Shown: positions 22,567 through 36,700, numbered from the stretch's first letter. The stretch: 64,000 bases of DNA from Membranipora membranacea (GCA_914767715.1 OU612067.1:13397001-13461000), one strand, 5' to 3'. The notes: generated from the sequence alone by a model not told the origin. Program-made: numbers and translations.

Positions 22567-24030
22567 CTCAGATCAAAAAATAGATTTGCTTCCAACTCAC
22601 CTCATAAGGAGGAGCAACTCCTGCTGATCTCAAATCTGCAAACCGTTCGGCTCTGCTGCTTTTCATTCTCCGTCAGCGTTCGTTTTAATTAGGGTCACTT
22701 TTGCTAAAAAAAAACATGCCAAACGGCAGCATTGAAAAATTAAATCTCTGTTCGATACTTATCAAACTCCGACCAGTTCAAGCTCTTATTGGCCTCACTC
22801 AAAATCTAGAATATCGGAATCCTCGGATTAACTGGTGGGTAATAACGCTGACTTGAAATTTCGAAAAATATACCAAGGGAGGGTATCACGCTTTTTTTTC
22901 GCTCAGATCAAAAAATAGATTTGCTTCCAACTCACCTCATAAGGAGGAGCAACTCCTGCTGATCTCAAATCTGCAAACCGTTTGGCTCTGCTGCTTTTCA
23001 TTCTCCGTCAGCGTTCGTTTTACTTAGGGTCACTTTTGCTAAAAAAAAACATGCCAAACGGCAGCATTGAAAATTTAAATCTCTGTTCGATTCTTATCAA
23101 ACTCCGACCAGTTCAAGCTCTTATTGGCCTTACTCAAAATCCAGAATATCGGAATCCTCGGATTAACTGGTGGGTAATAACGCTGACTTGAAATTTCGAA
23201 AAATATACCAAGGGAGGGTCTCACGCTTTTTTTTCGCTCAGATCAAATAATAGATTTGCTTCCAACTCACCTCATAAGGAGGAGCAACTCCTGCTGATCT
23301 CAAATCTGCAAACCGTTTGGCTCTGCTGCTTTTCATTCTCCGTCAGCGTTCGTTTTAATTAGGGTCACTTTTGCTAAAAAAAAACATGCCAAACTTCAGC
23401 ATTGAAAAATTAAATCTCTGTTCGATTCTTATCAAACTCCGACCAGTTCAAGCTCTTATTGGCCTTACTCAAAATCCAGAATATCGGAATCCTCGGATTA
23501 ACTGGTGGGTAATAACGCTGACTTGAAATTTCGAAAAATATACCAAGGGAGGGTATCACGCTTTTTTTTCGCTCAGATCAAAAAATAGATTTGCTTCCAA
23601 CTCACCTCATAAGGAGGAGCAACTCCTGCTGATCTCAAATCTGCAAACCGTTTGGCTCTGCTGCTTTTCATTCTCCGTCAGCGTTCGTTTTAATTAGGGT
23701 CACTTTTGCTAAAAAAAACATGCCAAACGGCAGCATTGAAAAATTAAATCTCTGTTCGATTCTTATCAAACTCCGACCAGTTCAAACTCATATTGGCCTT
23801 ACTCAAAATCCAGAATATCGGAATCCTCGGATTAACTGGTGGGTAATAACGCTGACTTGAAATTTCGAAAAATATACAAAGGGAGGGTATCACGCTTTTT
23901 TTTCGCTTAGATCAAAAAATAGATTTGATTCCAACTCACCTCACAAGGAGGAGCAACTCCTGCTGATCTCAAATCTGCAAACCGTTTGGCTCTGCTGCTT
24001 TTCATTCTCCGTCAGCGTTCGTTTTAATTA
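22567..24030. repeat. 5-monomer unit, copy 1 of 3
   Basis: Marker series CCGTTCGGC (22,644), GATACTTATC (near 22,754), GGCCTCACTC with AAATCTAG (near 22,791-22,806), TTTTACTTAGG (near 23,018), GAAAATTTAAAT (near 23,070), AGGGTCTCACGC (near 23,215), CAAATAATAG (near 23,244), AAACTTCAGC (near 23,391), AAACTCATATTGG (near 23,784), TCGCTTAGATC (near 23,903) and CTCACAAGGAGG (near 23,940). The series recurs at +1,674 and +9,712 bp. Confidence 0.92.
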
Positions 24031-24240
24031 GGGTCACTTTTGCTAAAAAAAAACATGCCAAACGGCAGCATTGAAAAATCAAATCTCTGTTCGATTCTTA
24101 TCAAACTCCGACCAGTTCAAGCTCTTATTGGCCTTACTCAAAATCCAGAATATCGGAATCCTCGGATTAACTGGTGGGTAATAACGCTGACTTGAAATTT
24201 CGAAAAATATACCAAGGGAGGGTATCACGCTTTTTTTTCG

Positions 24241-25705
24241 CTCAGATCAAAAAATAGATTTGCTTCCAACTCACCTCATAAGGAGGAGCAACTCCTGCTG
24301 ATCTCAAATCTGCAAACCGTTCGGCTCTGCTGCTTTTCATTCTCCGTCAGCGTTCGTTTTAATTAGGGTCACTTTTGCTAAAAAAAAACATGCCAAACGG
24401 CAGCATTGAAAAATTAAATCTCTGTTCGATACTTATCAAACTCCGACCAGTTCAAGCTCTTATTGGCCTCACTCAAAATCTAGAATATCGGAATCCTCGG
24501 ATTAACTGGTGGGTAATAACGCTGACTTGAAATTTCGAAAAATATACCAAGGGAGGGTATCACGCTTTTTTTTCGCTCAGATCAAAAAATAGATTTGCTT
24601 CCAACTCACCTCATAAGGAGGAGCAACTCCTGCTGATCTCAAATCTGCAAACCGTTTGGCTCTGCTGCTTTTCATTCTCCGTCAGCGTTCGTTTTACTTA
24701 GGGTCACTTTTGCTAAAAAAAAACATGCCAAACGGCAGCATTGAAAATTTAAATCTCTGTTCGATTCTTATCAAACTCCGACCAGTTCAAGCTCTTATTG
24801 GCCTTACTCAAAATCCAGAATATCGGAATCCTCGGATTAACTGGTGGGTAATAACGCTGACTTGAAATTTCGAAAAATATACCAAGGGAGGGTCTCACGC
24901 TTTTTTTTCGCTCAGATCAAATAATAGATTTGCTTCCAACTCACCTCATAAGGAGGAGCAACTCCTGCTGATCTCAAATCTGCAAACCGTTTGGCTCTGC
25001 TGCTTTTCATTCTCCGTCAGCGTTCGTTTTAATTAGGGTCACTTTTGCTAATAAAAAACATGCCAAACTTCAGCATTGAAAAATTAAATCTCTGTTCGAT
25101 TCTTATCAAACTCCGACCAGTTCAAGCTCTTATTGGCCTTACTCAAAATCCAGAATATCGGAATCCTCGGATTAACTGGTGGGTAATAACGCTGACTTGA
25201 AATTTCGAAAAATATACCAAGGGAGGGTATCACGCTTTTTTTTCGCTCAGATCAAAAAATAGATTTGCTTCCAACTCACCTCATAAGGAGGAGCAACTCC
25301 TGCTGATCTCAAATCTGCAAACCGTTTGGCTCTGCTGCTTTTCATTCTCCGTCAGCGTTCGTTTTAATTAGGGTCACTTTTGCTAAAAAAAACATGCCAA
25401 ACGGCAGCATTGAAAAATTAAATCTCTGTTCGATTCTTATCAAACTCCGACCAGTTCAAACTCATATTGGCCTTACTCAAAATCCAGAATATCGGAATCC
25501 TCGGATTAACTGGTGGGTAATAACGCTGACTTGAAATTTCGAAAAATATACAAAGGGAGGGTATCACGCTTTTTTTTCGCTTAGATCAAAAAATAGATTT
25601 GATTCCAACTCACCTCACAAGGAGGAGCAACTCCTGCTGATCTCAAATCTGCAAACCGTTTGGCTCTGCTGCTTTTCATTCTCCGTCAGCGTTCGTTTTA
25701 ATTAG
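24241..25705. repeat. 5-monomer unit, copy 2 of 3
   Basis: Same ordered markers as the copy at 22.6 kb, offset 1,674 bp (5 monomers). Private change: GCTAATAAAAAACATG near 25,048, where the A tract is interrupted by a T. It is followed by CACTCTTGCT (25,710), a marker shared with the third copy at 33,750 but not with the first. This copy opens the 24-monomer duplication. Confidence 0.92.
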
Positions 25706-28700
25706 GGTCACTCTTGCTAAAAAAAAACATGCCAAACGGCAGCATTGAAAAATTAAATCTCTGTTCGATTCTTATTAAACTCCGACCAGTTCAAGCTCTT
25801 ATTGGCCTTTCTCAAAATCCAGAATATCGGAATCCTCGGATTAACTGGTGGGTAATAACGCTGACTTGAAATTTCGAAAAATATACCAAGGGAGGGTATC
25901 ACGCTTTTTTTTCGCTCAGATCAAAAAATAGATTTGCTTCCAACTCACCTCATAAGGAGGAGCAACTCCTGCTGATCTCAAATCTGCAAACCATTTGGCT
26001 CTGCTGCTGTTCATTCTCCGTCAGCGTTCGTTTTAATTAGGGTCACTTTTGCTAAAAAAAAACATGCCAAACGGCAGCATTGAAAAATTAAATCTCTGTT
26101 CGATTCTTATCAAACTCAGACCAGTTCAAGCTCTTATTGGCCTTACTCAAAATCCAGAATATCGGAATCCTCGGATTAACTGGTGGGTAATAACGCTGAC
26201 TTGAAATTTCGAAAAATATACCAAGGGAGGGTATCACGCTTTTTTTTCGCTCAGATCAAAAAATAGATTTGATTCCAACTCACCTCATAAGGAGGAGCAA
26301 CCCCTGCTGATCTCAAATCTGCAAACCGTTTGGCTCTGCTGCTTTTCTTTCTCTGTCAGCGTTCGTTTTAATTAGGGTCACTTTTGCTAAAAAAAAACAT
26401 GCCAAACGGCAGCATTGAAAAATCAAATCTCTGTTCGATTCTTATCAAACTCCGACCAGTTCAAGCTCTTATTGGCCTTACTCAAAATCCAGAATATCGG
26501 AATCCTCGGATTAACTGGTGGGTAATAACGCTGACTTGAAATTTCGAAAAATATACAAAGGGAGGGTATCACGCTTTTTTTTCGCTCAGATGAAAAAATA
26601 GATTTGCTTCCAACTCACCTCATGAGGAGCAACTCCTGCTGATCTCAAATCTGCAAACCGTTTGGCTCTGCTGCTTTTCATTCTCCGTCAGCGTTCGTTT
26701 TAATTAGGGTCACTTTTGTTAAAAAAAAACATGCCAAACGGCAGCATTGAAAAATTAAATCTCTGTTCGATTCTTATCAAACTCCGACCAGTTCAAGCTC
26801 TTATTGGCCTTACTCAAAATCCAGAATATCGGAATCCTCGGATTAACTGGTGGGTAATAACGCTGACTTGAAATTTTTCGAAAAATATACCAAGGGAGGG
26901 TATCACGCTTTTTTTTCGCCCGGATCAAAAAATAGATTTGATTCCAACTCACCTCATAAGGAGGAGCAACTCCTGCTGATCTCAAATCTGCAAACCGTTT
27001 GGCTCTGCTGCTTTTCATTCTCCGTCAGCGTTCGTTTTAATTAGGGTCACTTTTGCTAAAAAAAAACATGCCAAACGGCAGCATTGAAAAATTAAATCTC
27101 TGTTCGATTCTTATCAAACTCCGACCAGTTCAAGCTCTTATTGGCCTTACTCAAAATCCAGAATATCGGAATCCTCGGATTAACTGGTTGGTAATAACGC
27201 TGACTTGAAATTTCGAAAAATATACCAAGGGAGGGTATCACGCTTTTTTTTCGCTCAGATCAAAAAATAGATTTGCTTCCAACTCACCTCATAAGGAGGA
27301 GCAACTCCTGCTGATCTCAAATCTGCAAACCGTTTGGCTCTGCTGCTTTTCATTCTCCGTCAGCGTTCGTTTTAATTAGGGTCACTTTTGCTAAAAAAAA
27401 ACATGTCAAACGGCAGCATTGAAAAATTAAATCTCTGTTCGATTCTTATCAAACTCCGACCAGTTCAAGCTCTTATTGGCCTTACTCAAAATCCAGAATA
27501 TCGGAATCCTCGGATTAACTGGTGGGTAATAACGCTGACTTGAAATTTCGAAAAATATACCAAGGGAGGGTATCACGCTTTTTTTTCGCTCAGATCAAAA
27601 AATAGATTCGCTTCCAACTCACCTCATAAGGAGGAGCAACTCCTGCTGATCTCAAATCTGCAAACCGTTTGGCTCTGCTGCTTTTCATTCTCCGTCAGCG
27701 TTCGTTTTAATTAGGGTCACTTTTGCTAAAAAAAAACATGCCAAACGTCAGCATTGAAAAATTAAATCTCTGTTCGATTCTTATCAAACTCCGACCAGTT
27801 CAAGCTCTTATTGGCCTTACTCGAAATCCAGAATATCGGAATCCTCGGATTTACTGGTGGGTAATAACGCTGACTTGAAATTTCGAAAAATATACCAAGG
27901 GAGGGTATCACGCTTTTTTTTCGCTCAGATCAAAAAATAGATTTGCTTCCAACTCACCTCATTAGGAGGAGCAACTCCTGCTGATCTCAAATCTGCAAAC
28001 CGTTTGGCTCTGCTGCTTTTCATTCTCCGTCAGCGTTCGTTTTAATTAGGGTCACTTTTGCTAAAAAAAAACATGCCAAACGTCAGCATTGAAAAATTAA
28101 ATCTCTGTTCGATTTTTATCAAACTCCGACCAGTTCAAGCTCTTATTGGCCTTACTCAAAATCCAGAATATCGGAATCCTCGGATTAACTGGTGGGTAAT
28201 AACGCTGACTTGAAATTTCAAAAAATATACCAAGGGAGGGTATCACGCTTTTTTTTCGCTCAGATCAAAAAATAGATTTGTTTCCAACTCACCTCATAAG
28301 GAGGAGCAACTCCTGCTGATCTCAAATCTGCAAACCGTTTGGCTCTGCTGCTTTTCATTCTCCGTCAGCGTTCGTTTTAATTAGGGTCACTTTTGCTGAA
28401 AAAAAACATGTCAAACGGCAGCATTGAAAAATTAAGTCTCTGTTCGATTCTTATCAAACTCCGACCAGTTCAAGCTCTTATTAGCCTTACTCAAAATCCA
28501 GAATATCGGAATCCTCGGATTAACTGGTGGGTAATAACGCTGACTTGAAATTTCGAAAAATATACCAAGGGAGGGTATCACGCTTTTTTTTCGCTCAGAT
28601 CAAAAAATAGATTTGCTTCCAACTCACCTCATAAGGAGGAGCAACTCCTGCTGATCTCAAATCTGCAAACCGTTTGGCTCTGCTGCTTTTCATTCTCCGT

Positions 28701-31700
28701 CAGCGTTCGTTTTGATTAGGGTCACTTTTGCTAAAAAAAAACATGCCAAACGGCAGCATTGAAAAATTAAATCTCTGTTCGATTCTTATCAAACTCCGAC
28801 CAGTTCAAGCTCTTATTGGCCTTACTCAAAATCCAGAATATCGGAATCCTCGGATTAACTGGTGGGTAATAACGCTGACTTGAAATTTCGAAAAATATAC
28901 CAAGGGAGGGTATCACGCTTTTTTTTCGCTCAGATCAAAAAATAGATTTGCTTCCGACTCACCTCATAAGGAGGAGCAACTCCTGCTGATCTCAAATCTG
29001 CAAACCGTTTGGCTCTGCTGCTTTTCATTCTCCGTCAGCGTTCGTTTTAATTTGGGTCACTTTTGCTAAAAAAAAACATGCCAAACGGCAGCATTGAAAA
29101 ATTAAATCTCTGTTCGATTCTTATCAAACTCCGACCAGTTCAAGCTCTTATTGGCCTTACTCAAAATCCAGAATATCGGAATCCTCGGATTAACTGGTGG
29201 GTAATAACGCTGACTTGAAATTTCGAAAAATATACCAAGGGAGGGTATCACGCTTTTTTTTCGCTCAGATCAAAAAACATATTTGCTTCCAACTCACCTC
29301 ATAAGGAGGAGCAACTCCTGCTGATCTCAAATCTGCAAACCGTTTGGCTCTGCTGCTTTTCATTCTCCGTCAGCGTTCGATTTAATTGGGGTCACTTTTG
29401 CTAAAAAAAAACCTGCCAAACGGCAGCATTGAAAAATCAAACCTCTGTTCGATTCTTATCAAACTCCGACCAGTTCAAGCTCTTATTGGCCTTACTCAAA
29501 ATCCAGAATATCGGAATCCTCGGATTAACTGGTGGGTAATAACGCTGACTTGAAATCTCGAAAAATATACCAAGGGAGGGTATCACGCTTTTTTTTCGCT
29601 CAGATCAAAAAATATATTTGCTTCCAACTCACCTCATAAGGAGGAGCAACTCCTGCTGATCTCAAATCTGCAAACCGTTTGGCTCTGCTGCTTTTCATTC
29701 TCCGTCAGCGTTCGATTTAATTAGGGTCACTTTTGCTAAAAAAAAACATGCCAAACGGCAGCATTGAAAAATCAAATCTCTGTTCGATTCTTATCAAACT
29801 CCGACCAGTTCAAGCTCTTATTGGCCTTACTCAAAATCCAGAATATCGGAATCCTCAGATTAACTGGTGGGTAATAACGCTGACTTGAAATTTCGAAAAA
29901 TATACCAAGGGAGGGTATCACGCTTTTTTTTCGCTCAGATCAAAAAATATGTTTGCTTCCAACTCACCTCATAAGGAGGAGCAACTCCTGCTGATCTCAA
30001 ATCTGCAAACCGTTTGGCTCTGCTGCTTTTCATTCTCCGTCAGCGTTCGATTTAATTAGGGTCACTTTTGCTAAAAAAAAACATGCCAAACGGCAGCATT
30101 GAAAAATCAAATCTCTGTTCGATTCTTATCAAACTCCGACCAGTTCAAGCTCTTATTGGCCTTACTCAAAATCCAGAATATCGGAATCCTCGGATTAACT
30201 GGTGGGTAATAACGCTGACTTGAAATTTCGAAAAATATACCAAGGGAGGGTATCACGCTTTTTTTTCGCTCAGATCAAAAAATATATTTGCTTCCAACTC
30301 ACCTCATAAGGAGGAGCAACTCCTGCTGATCTCAAATCTGCAAACCGTTTGGCTCTGCTGCTTTTCATTCTCAGTCAGCGTTCGATTTAATTAGGGTCAC
30401 TTTTGCTAAAAAAAAACATGCCAAACGGCAGCATTGAAAAATCAAATCTCTGTTCGATTCTTATCAAACTCCGACCAATTCAAGCTCTTATTGGCCTTAC
30501 TCAAAATCCAGAATAACGGAATCCTCGGATTAACTGGTGGGTAATAACGCTGACTTGAAATTTCGAAAAATATACCAAGGGAGGGTATCACGCTTTTTTT
30601 TCGCTCAGATCAAAAAATATATTTGCTTCCAACTCACCTCATAAGGAGGAGCAACTCCTGCTGATCTCAAATCTGCAAACCGTTTGGCTCTGCTGCTTTT
30701 CATTCTCCGTCAGCGTTCGATTTAATTAGGGTCACTTTTGCTGAAAAAAAACATGCCAAACGGCAGCATTGAAAAATCAAATCTCTGTTTGATTCTTATC
30801 AAACTCCGACCAGTTCAAGCTCTTATTGGCCTTCCTCAAAATCCAGAATATCGGAATCCTCGGATTAACTGGTGGGTAATAACGCTGACTTGAAATTTCG
30901 AAAAATATACCAAGGGAGGGTATCACGCTTTTTTTTCGCTCAGATCAAAAAATATATTTGCTTCCAACTCACCTCATAAGGAGGAGCAACTCCTGCTGAT
31001 CTCAAATCTGCAAACCGTTTGGCTCTGCTGCTTTTCATTCTCCGTCAGCGTTCGATTTAATTAGGGTCACTTTTGCTAAAAAAAAACATGCCAAACGGCA
31101 GCATTGAAAAATCAAATCTCTGTTCGATTCTTATCAAACTCCGACCAGTTCAAGCTTTTATTGGCCTTACTCAAAATCCAGAATATCGGAATCCTCGGAT
31201 TAACTGGTGGGTAATAACGCTGACTTGAAATTTCGAAAAATATACCAAGGGAGGGTATCACGCTTTTTTTTCGCTCAGATCAAAAAATATATTTGCTTCC
31301 AACTCACCTCATAAGGAGGAGCAACTCCTGCTGATCTCAAATCTGCAAACCGTTTGGCTCTGCTGCTTTTCATTCTCCGTCAGCGTTCGATTTAATTAGG
31401 GTCACTTTTGCTAAAAAAAAACATGCCAAACGGCAGCATTGAAAAATCAAATCTCTGTTCGATTCTTATCAAACTCCGACCAGTTCAAGCTCTTATTGGC
31501 CTTACTCAAAATCCGGAATATCGGAATCCTCGGATTAACTGGTGGGTAATAACGCTGACTTGAAATTTCGAAAAATATACCAAGGGAGGGTATCACGCTT
31601 TTTTTTCGCTCGGATCAAAAAATATATTTGCTTCCAACTCACCTCATAAGGAGGAGCAACTCCTGCTGATCTCAAATCTGCAAACCGTTTGGCTCTGCTG

Positions 31701-32278
31701 CTTTTCATTCTCCGTCAGCGTTCGATTTAATTAGGGTCACTTTTGCTAAAAAAAAACATGCCAAACGGCAGCATTGAAAAATCAAATCTCTGTTCGATTC
31801 TTATCAAACTCCGACCAGTTCAAGCTCTTATTGGCCATACTCAAAATCCAGAATATCGGAATCCTCGGATTAACTGGTGGGTAATAACGCTGACTTGAAA
31901 TCTCGAAAAATATACCAAGGGAGGGTATCACGCTTTTTTTTCGCTCAGATCAAAAAATATATTTGCTTCCAACTCACCTCATAAGGAGGAGCAACTCCTG
32001 CTGATCTCAAATCTGCAAACCGTTTGGCTCTGCTGCTTTTCATTCTCCGTCAGCGTTCGATTTAATTAGGGTCACTTTCGCTAAAAAAAAACATGCCAAA
32101 CGGCAGCATTGAAAAATCAAATCTCTGTTCGATTCTTATCAAACTCCGACCAGTTCAAGCTCTTATTGGCCTTACTCAAAATCCAGAATATCGGAATCCT
32201 CGGATTAACTGGTGGGTAATAACGCTGACTTGAAATTTCGAAAAATATACCAAGGGAGGGTATCACGCTTTTTTTTCG
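24241..32278. repeat. 24-monomer tandem segmental duplication, copy 1
   Basis: About 8,038 bp. Besides the 5-monomer head it holds many unusual markers, all found again in copy 2: CATGAGGAGCAAC (26,622, a 3-bp deletion), TTTTGTTAAAA (26,715), CGCCCGGATC (26,918), TGGTTGGTAAT (27,185), AATTAAGTCTC (28,430), AAACCTCTG (29,439), CCTCAGATT (29,853), ATATGTTTGC, TCTCAGTCAGC (30,369), GACCAATTC, AATAACGGA (30,512), CTGTTTGATTC (30,785), CTTCCTCAAA (30,831), GCTTTTATTGG, GGCCATACTC (31,833) and CACTTTCGCT (32,073). It contains three monomers (within 27,190-28,395) that copy 2 lacks. Confidence 0.94.
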
Positions 32279-33743
32279 CTCAGATCAAAAAATAGATTTG
32301 CTTCCAACTCACCTCATAAGGAGGAGCAACTCCTGCTGATCTCAAATCTGCAAACCGTTCGGCTCTGCTGCTTTTCATTCTCCGTCAGCGTTCGTTTTAA
32401 TTAGGGTCACTTTTGCTAAAAAAAAACATGCCAAACGGCAGCATTGAAAAATTAAATCTCTGTTCGATACTTATCAAACTCCGACCAGTTCAAGCTCTTA
32501 TTGGCCTCACTCAAAATCTAGAATATCGGAATCCTCGGATTAACTGGTGGGTAATAACGCTGACTTGAAATTTCGAAAAATATACCAAGGGAGGGTATCA
32601 CGCTTTTTTTTCGCTCAGATCAAAAAATAGATTTGCTTCCAACTCACCTCATAAGGAGGAGCAACTCCTGCTGATCTCAAATCTGCAAACCGTTTGGCTC
32701 TGCTGCTTTTCATTCTCCGTCAGCGTTCGTTTTACTTAGGGTCACTTTTGCTAAAAAAAAACATGCCAAACGGCAGCATTGAAAATTTAAATCTCTGTTC
32801 GATTCTTATCAAACTCCGACCAGTTCAAGCTCTTATTGGCCTTACTCAAAATCCAGAATATCGGAATCCTCGGATTAACTGGTGGGTAATAACGCTGACT
32901 TGAAATTTCGAAAAATATACCAAGGGAGGGTCTCACGCTTTTTTTTCGCTTAGATCAAATAATAGATTTGCTTCCAACTCACCTCATAAGGAGGAGCAAC
33001 TCCTGCTGATCTCAAATCTGCAAACCGTTTGGCTCTGCTGCTTTTCATTCTCCGTCAGCGTTCGTTTTAATTAGGGTCACTTTTGCTAAAAAAAAACATG
33101 CCAAACTTCAGCATTGAAAAATTAAATCTCTGTTCGATTCTTATCAAACTCCGACCAGTTCAAGCTCTTATTGGCCTTACTCAAAATCCAGAATATCGGA
33201 ATCCTCGGATTAACTGGTGGGTAATAACGCTGACTTGAAATTTCGAAAAATATACCAAGGGAGGGTATCACGCTTTTTTTTCGCTCAGATCAAAAAATAG
33301 ATTTGCTTCCAACTCACCTCATAAGGAGGAGCAACTCCTGCTGATCTCAAATCTGCAAACCGTTTGGCTCTGCTGCTTTTCATTCTCCGTCAGCGTTCGT
33401 TTTAATTAGGGTCACTTTTGCTAAAAAAAACATGCCAAACGGCAGCATTGAAAAATTAAATCTCTGTTCGATTCTTATCAAACTCCGACCAGTTCAAACT
33501 CATATTGGCCTTACTCAAAATCCAGAATATCGGAATCCTCGGATTAACTGGTGAGTAATAACGCTGACTTGAAATTTCGAAAAATATACAAAGGGAGGGT
33601 ATCACGCTTTTTTTTCGCTTAGATCAAAAAATAGATTTGATTCCAACTCACCTCACAAGGAGGAGCAACTCCTGCTGATCTCAAATCTGCAAACCGTTTG
33701 GCTCTGCTGCTTTTCATTCTCCGTCAGCGTTCGTTTTAATTAG
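32279..33743. repeat. 5-monomer unit, copy 3 of 3
   Basis: Carries all markers of the 22.6 and 24.2 kb copies and is followed by CACTCTTGCT, as in copy 2. It was therefore carried here as the head of the 24-monomer duplication. Private changes are TCGCTTAGATC near 32,947 and TGGTGAGTAAT near 33,549. Confidence 0.92.
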
Positions 33744-36700
33744 GGTCACTCTTGCTAAAAAAAAACATGCCAAACGGCAGCATTGAAAAATTAAATCTCT
33801 GTTCGATTCTTTTTAAACTCCGACCAGTTCAAGCTCTTATTGGCCTTTCTCAAAATCCAGAATATCGGAATCCTCGGATTAACTGGTGGGTAATAACGCT
33901 GACTTGAAATTTCGAAAAATATACCAAGGGAGGGTATCACGCTTTTTTTTCGCTCAGATCAAAAAATAGATTTGCTTCCAACTCACCTCATAAGGAGGAG
34001 CAACTCCTGCTGATCTCAAATCTGCAAACCATTTGGCTCTGCTGCTGTTCATTCTCCGTCAGCGTTCGTTTTAATTAGGGTCACTTTTGCTAAAAAAAAA
34101 CATGCCAAACGGCAGCATTGAAAAATTAAATCTCTGTTCGATTCTTATCAAACTCAGACCAGTTCAAGCTCTTATTGGCCTTACTCAAAATCCAGAATAT
34201 CGGAATCCTCGGATTAACTGGTGGGTAATAACGCTGACTTGAAATTTCGAAAAATATACCAAGGGAGGGTATCACGCTTTTTTTTCGCTCAGATCAAAAA
34301 ATAGATTTGATTCCAACTCACCTCATAAGGAGGAGCAACCCCTGCTGATCTCAAATCTGCAAACCGTTTGGCTCTGCTGCTTTTCTTTCTCTGTCAGCGT
34401 TCGTTTTAATTAGGGTCACTTTTGCTAAAAAAAAACATGCCAAACGGCAGCATTGAAAAATCAAATCTCTGTTCGATTCTTATCAAACTCCGACCAGTTC
34501 AAGCTCTTATTGGCCTTACTCAAAATCCAGAATATCGGAATCCTCGGATTAACTGGTGGGTAATAACGCTGACTTGAAATTTCGAAAAATATACAAAGGG
34601 AGGGTATCACGCTTTTTTTTCGCTCAGATGAAAAAATAGATTTGCTTCCAACTCACCTCATGAGGAGCAACTCCTGCTGATCTCAAATCTGCAAACCGTT
34701 TGGCTCTGCTGCTTTTCATTCTCCGTCAGCGTTCGTTTTAATTAGGGTCACTTTTGTTAAAAAAAAACATGCCAAACGGCAGCATTGAAAAATTAAATCT
34801 CTGTTCGATTCTTATCAAACTCCGACCAGTTCAAGCTCTTATTGGCCTTACTCAAAATCCAGAATATCGGAATCCTCGGATTAACTGGTGGGTAATAACG
34901 CTGACTTGAAATTTCGAAAAATATACCAAGGGAGGGTATCACGCTTTTTTTTCGCCCGGATCAAAAAATAGATTTGATTCCAACTCACCTCATAAGGAGG
35001 AGCAACTCCTGCTGATCTCAAATCTGCAAACCGTTTGGCTCTGCTGCTTTTCATTCTCCGTCAGCGTTCGTTTTAATTAGGGTCACTTTTGCTAAAAAAA
35101 AACATGCCAAACGGCAGCATTGAAAAATTAAATCTCTGTTCGATTCTTATCAAACTCCGACCAGTTCAAGCTCTTATTGGCCTTACTCAAAATCCAGAAT
35201 ATCGGAATCCTCGGATTAACTGGTTGGTAATAACGCTGACTTGAAATTTCGAAAAATATACCAAGGGAGGGTATCACGCTTTTTTTTCGCTCAGATCAAA
35301 AAATAGATTTGCTTCCAACTCACCTCATAAGGAGGAGCAACTCCTGCTGATCTCAAATCTGCAAACCGTTTGGCTCTGCTGCTTTTCATTCTCCGTCAGC
35401 GTTCGTTTTAATTAGGGTCACTTTTGCTGAAAAAAAACATGTCAAACGGCAGCATTGAAAAATTAAGTCTCTGTTCGATTCTTATCAAACTCCGACCAGT
35501 TCAAGCTCTTATTAGCCTTACTCAAAATCCAGAATATCGGAATCCTCGGATTAACTGGTGGGTAATAACGCTGACTTGAAATTTCGAAAAATATACCAAG
35601 GGAGGGTATCACGCTTTTTTTTCGCTCAGATCAAAAAATAGATTTGCTTCCAACTCACCTCATAAGGAGGAGCAACTCCTGCTGATCTCAAATCTGCAAA
35701 CCGTTTGGCTCTGCTGCTTTTCATTCTCCGTCAGCGTTCGTTTTGATTAGGGTCACTTTTGCTAAAGAAAAACATGCCAAACGGCAGCATTGAAAAATTA
35801 AATCTCTGTTCGATTCTTATCAAACTCCGACCAGTTCAAGCTCTTATTGGCCTTACTCAAAATCCAGAATATCGGAATCCTCGGATTAACTGGTGGGTAA
35901 TAACGCTGACTTGAAATTTCGAAAAATATACCAAGGGAGGGTATCACGCTTTTTTTTCGCTCAGATCAAAAAATAGATTTGCTTCCGACTCACCTCATAA
36001 GGAGGAGCAACTCCTGCTGATCTCAAATCTGCAAACCGTTTGGCTCTGCTGCTTTTCATTCTCCGTCAGCGTTCGTTTTAATTTGGGTCACTTTTGCTAA
36101 AAAAAAACATGCCAAACGGCAGCATTGAAAAATTAAATCTCTGTTCGATTCTTATCAAACTCCGACCAGTTCAAGCTCTTATTGGCCTTACTCAAAATCC
36201 AGAATATCGGACTCCTCGGATTAACTGGTGGGTAATAACGCTGACTTGAAATTTCGAAAAATATACCAAGGGAGAGTATCACGCTTTTTTTTCGCTCAGA
36301 TCAAAAAATATATTTGCTTCCAACTCACCTCATAAGGAGGAGCAACTCCTGCTGATCTCAAATCTGCAAACCGTTTGGCTCTGCTGCTTTTCATTCTCCG
36401 TCAGCGTTCGATTTAATTAGGGTCACTTTTGCTAAAAAAAAACATGCCAAACGGCAGCATTGAAAAATCAAACCTCTGTTCGATTCTTATCAAACTCCGA
36501 CCAGTTCAAGCTCTTATTGGCCTTACTCAAAATCCAGAATATCGGAATCCTCGGATTAACTGGTGGGTAATAACGCTGACTTGAAATCTCGAAAAATATA
36601 CCAAGGGAGGGTATCACGCTTTTTTTTCGCTCAGATCAAAAAATATATTTGCTTCCAACTCACCTCATAAGGAGGAGCAACTCCTGCTGATCTCAAATCT

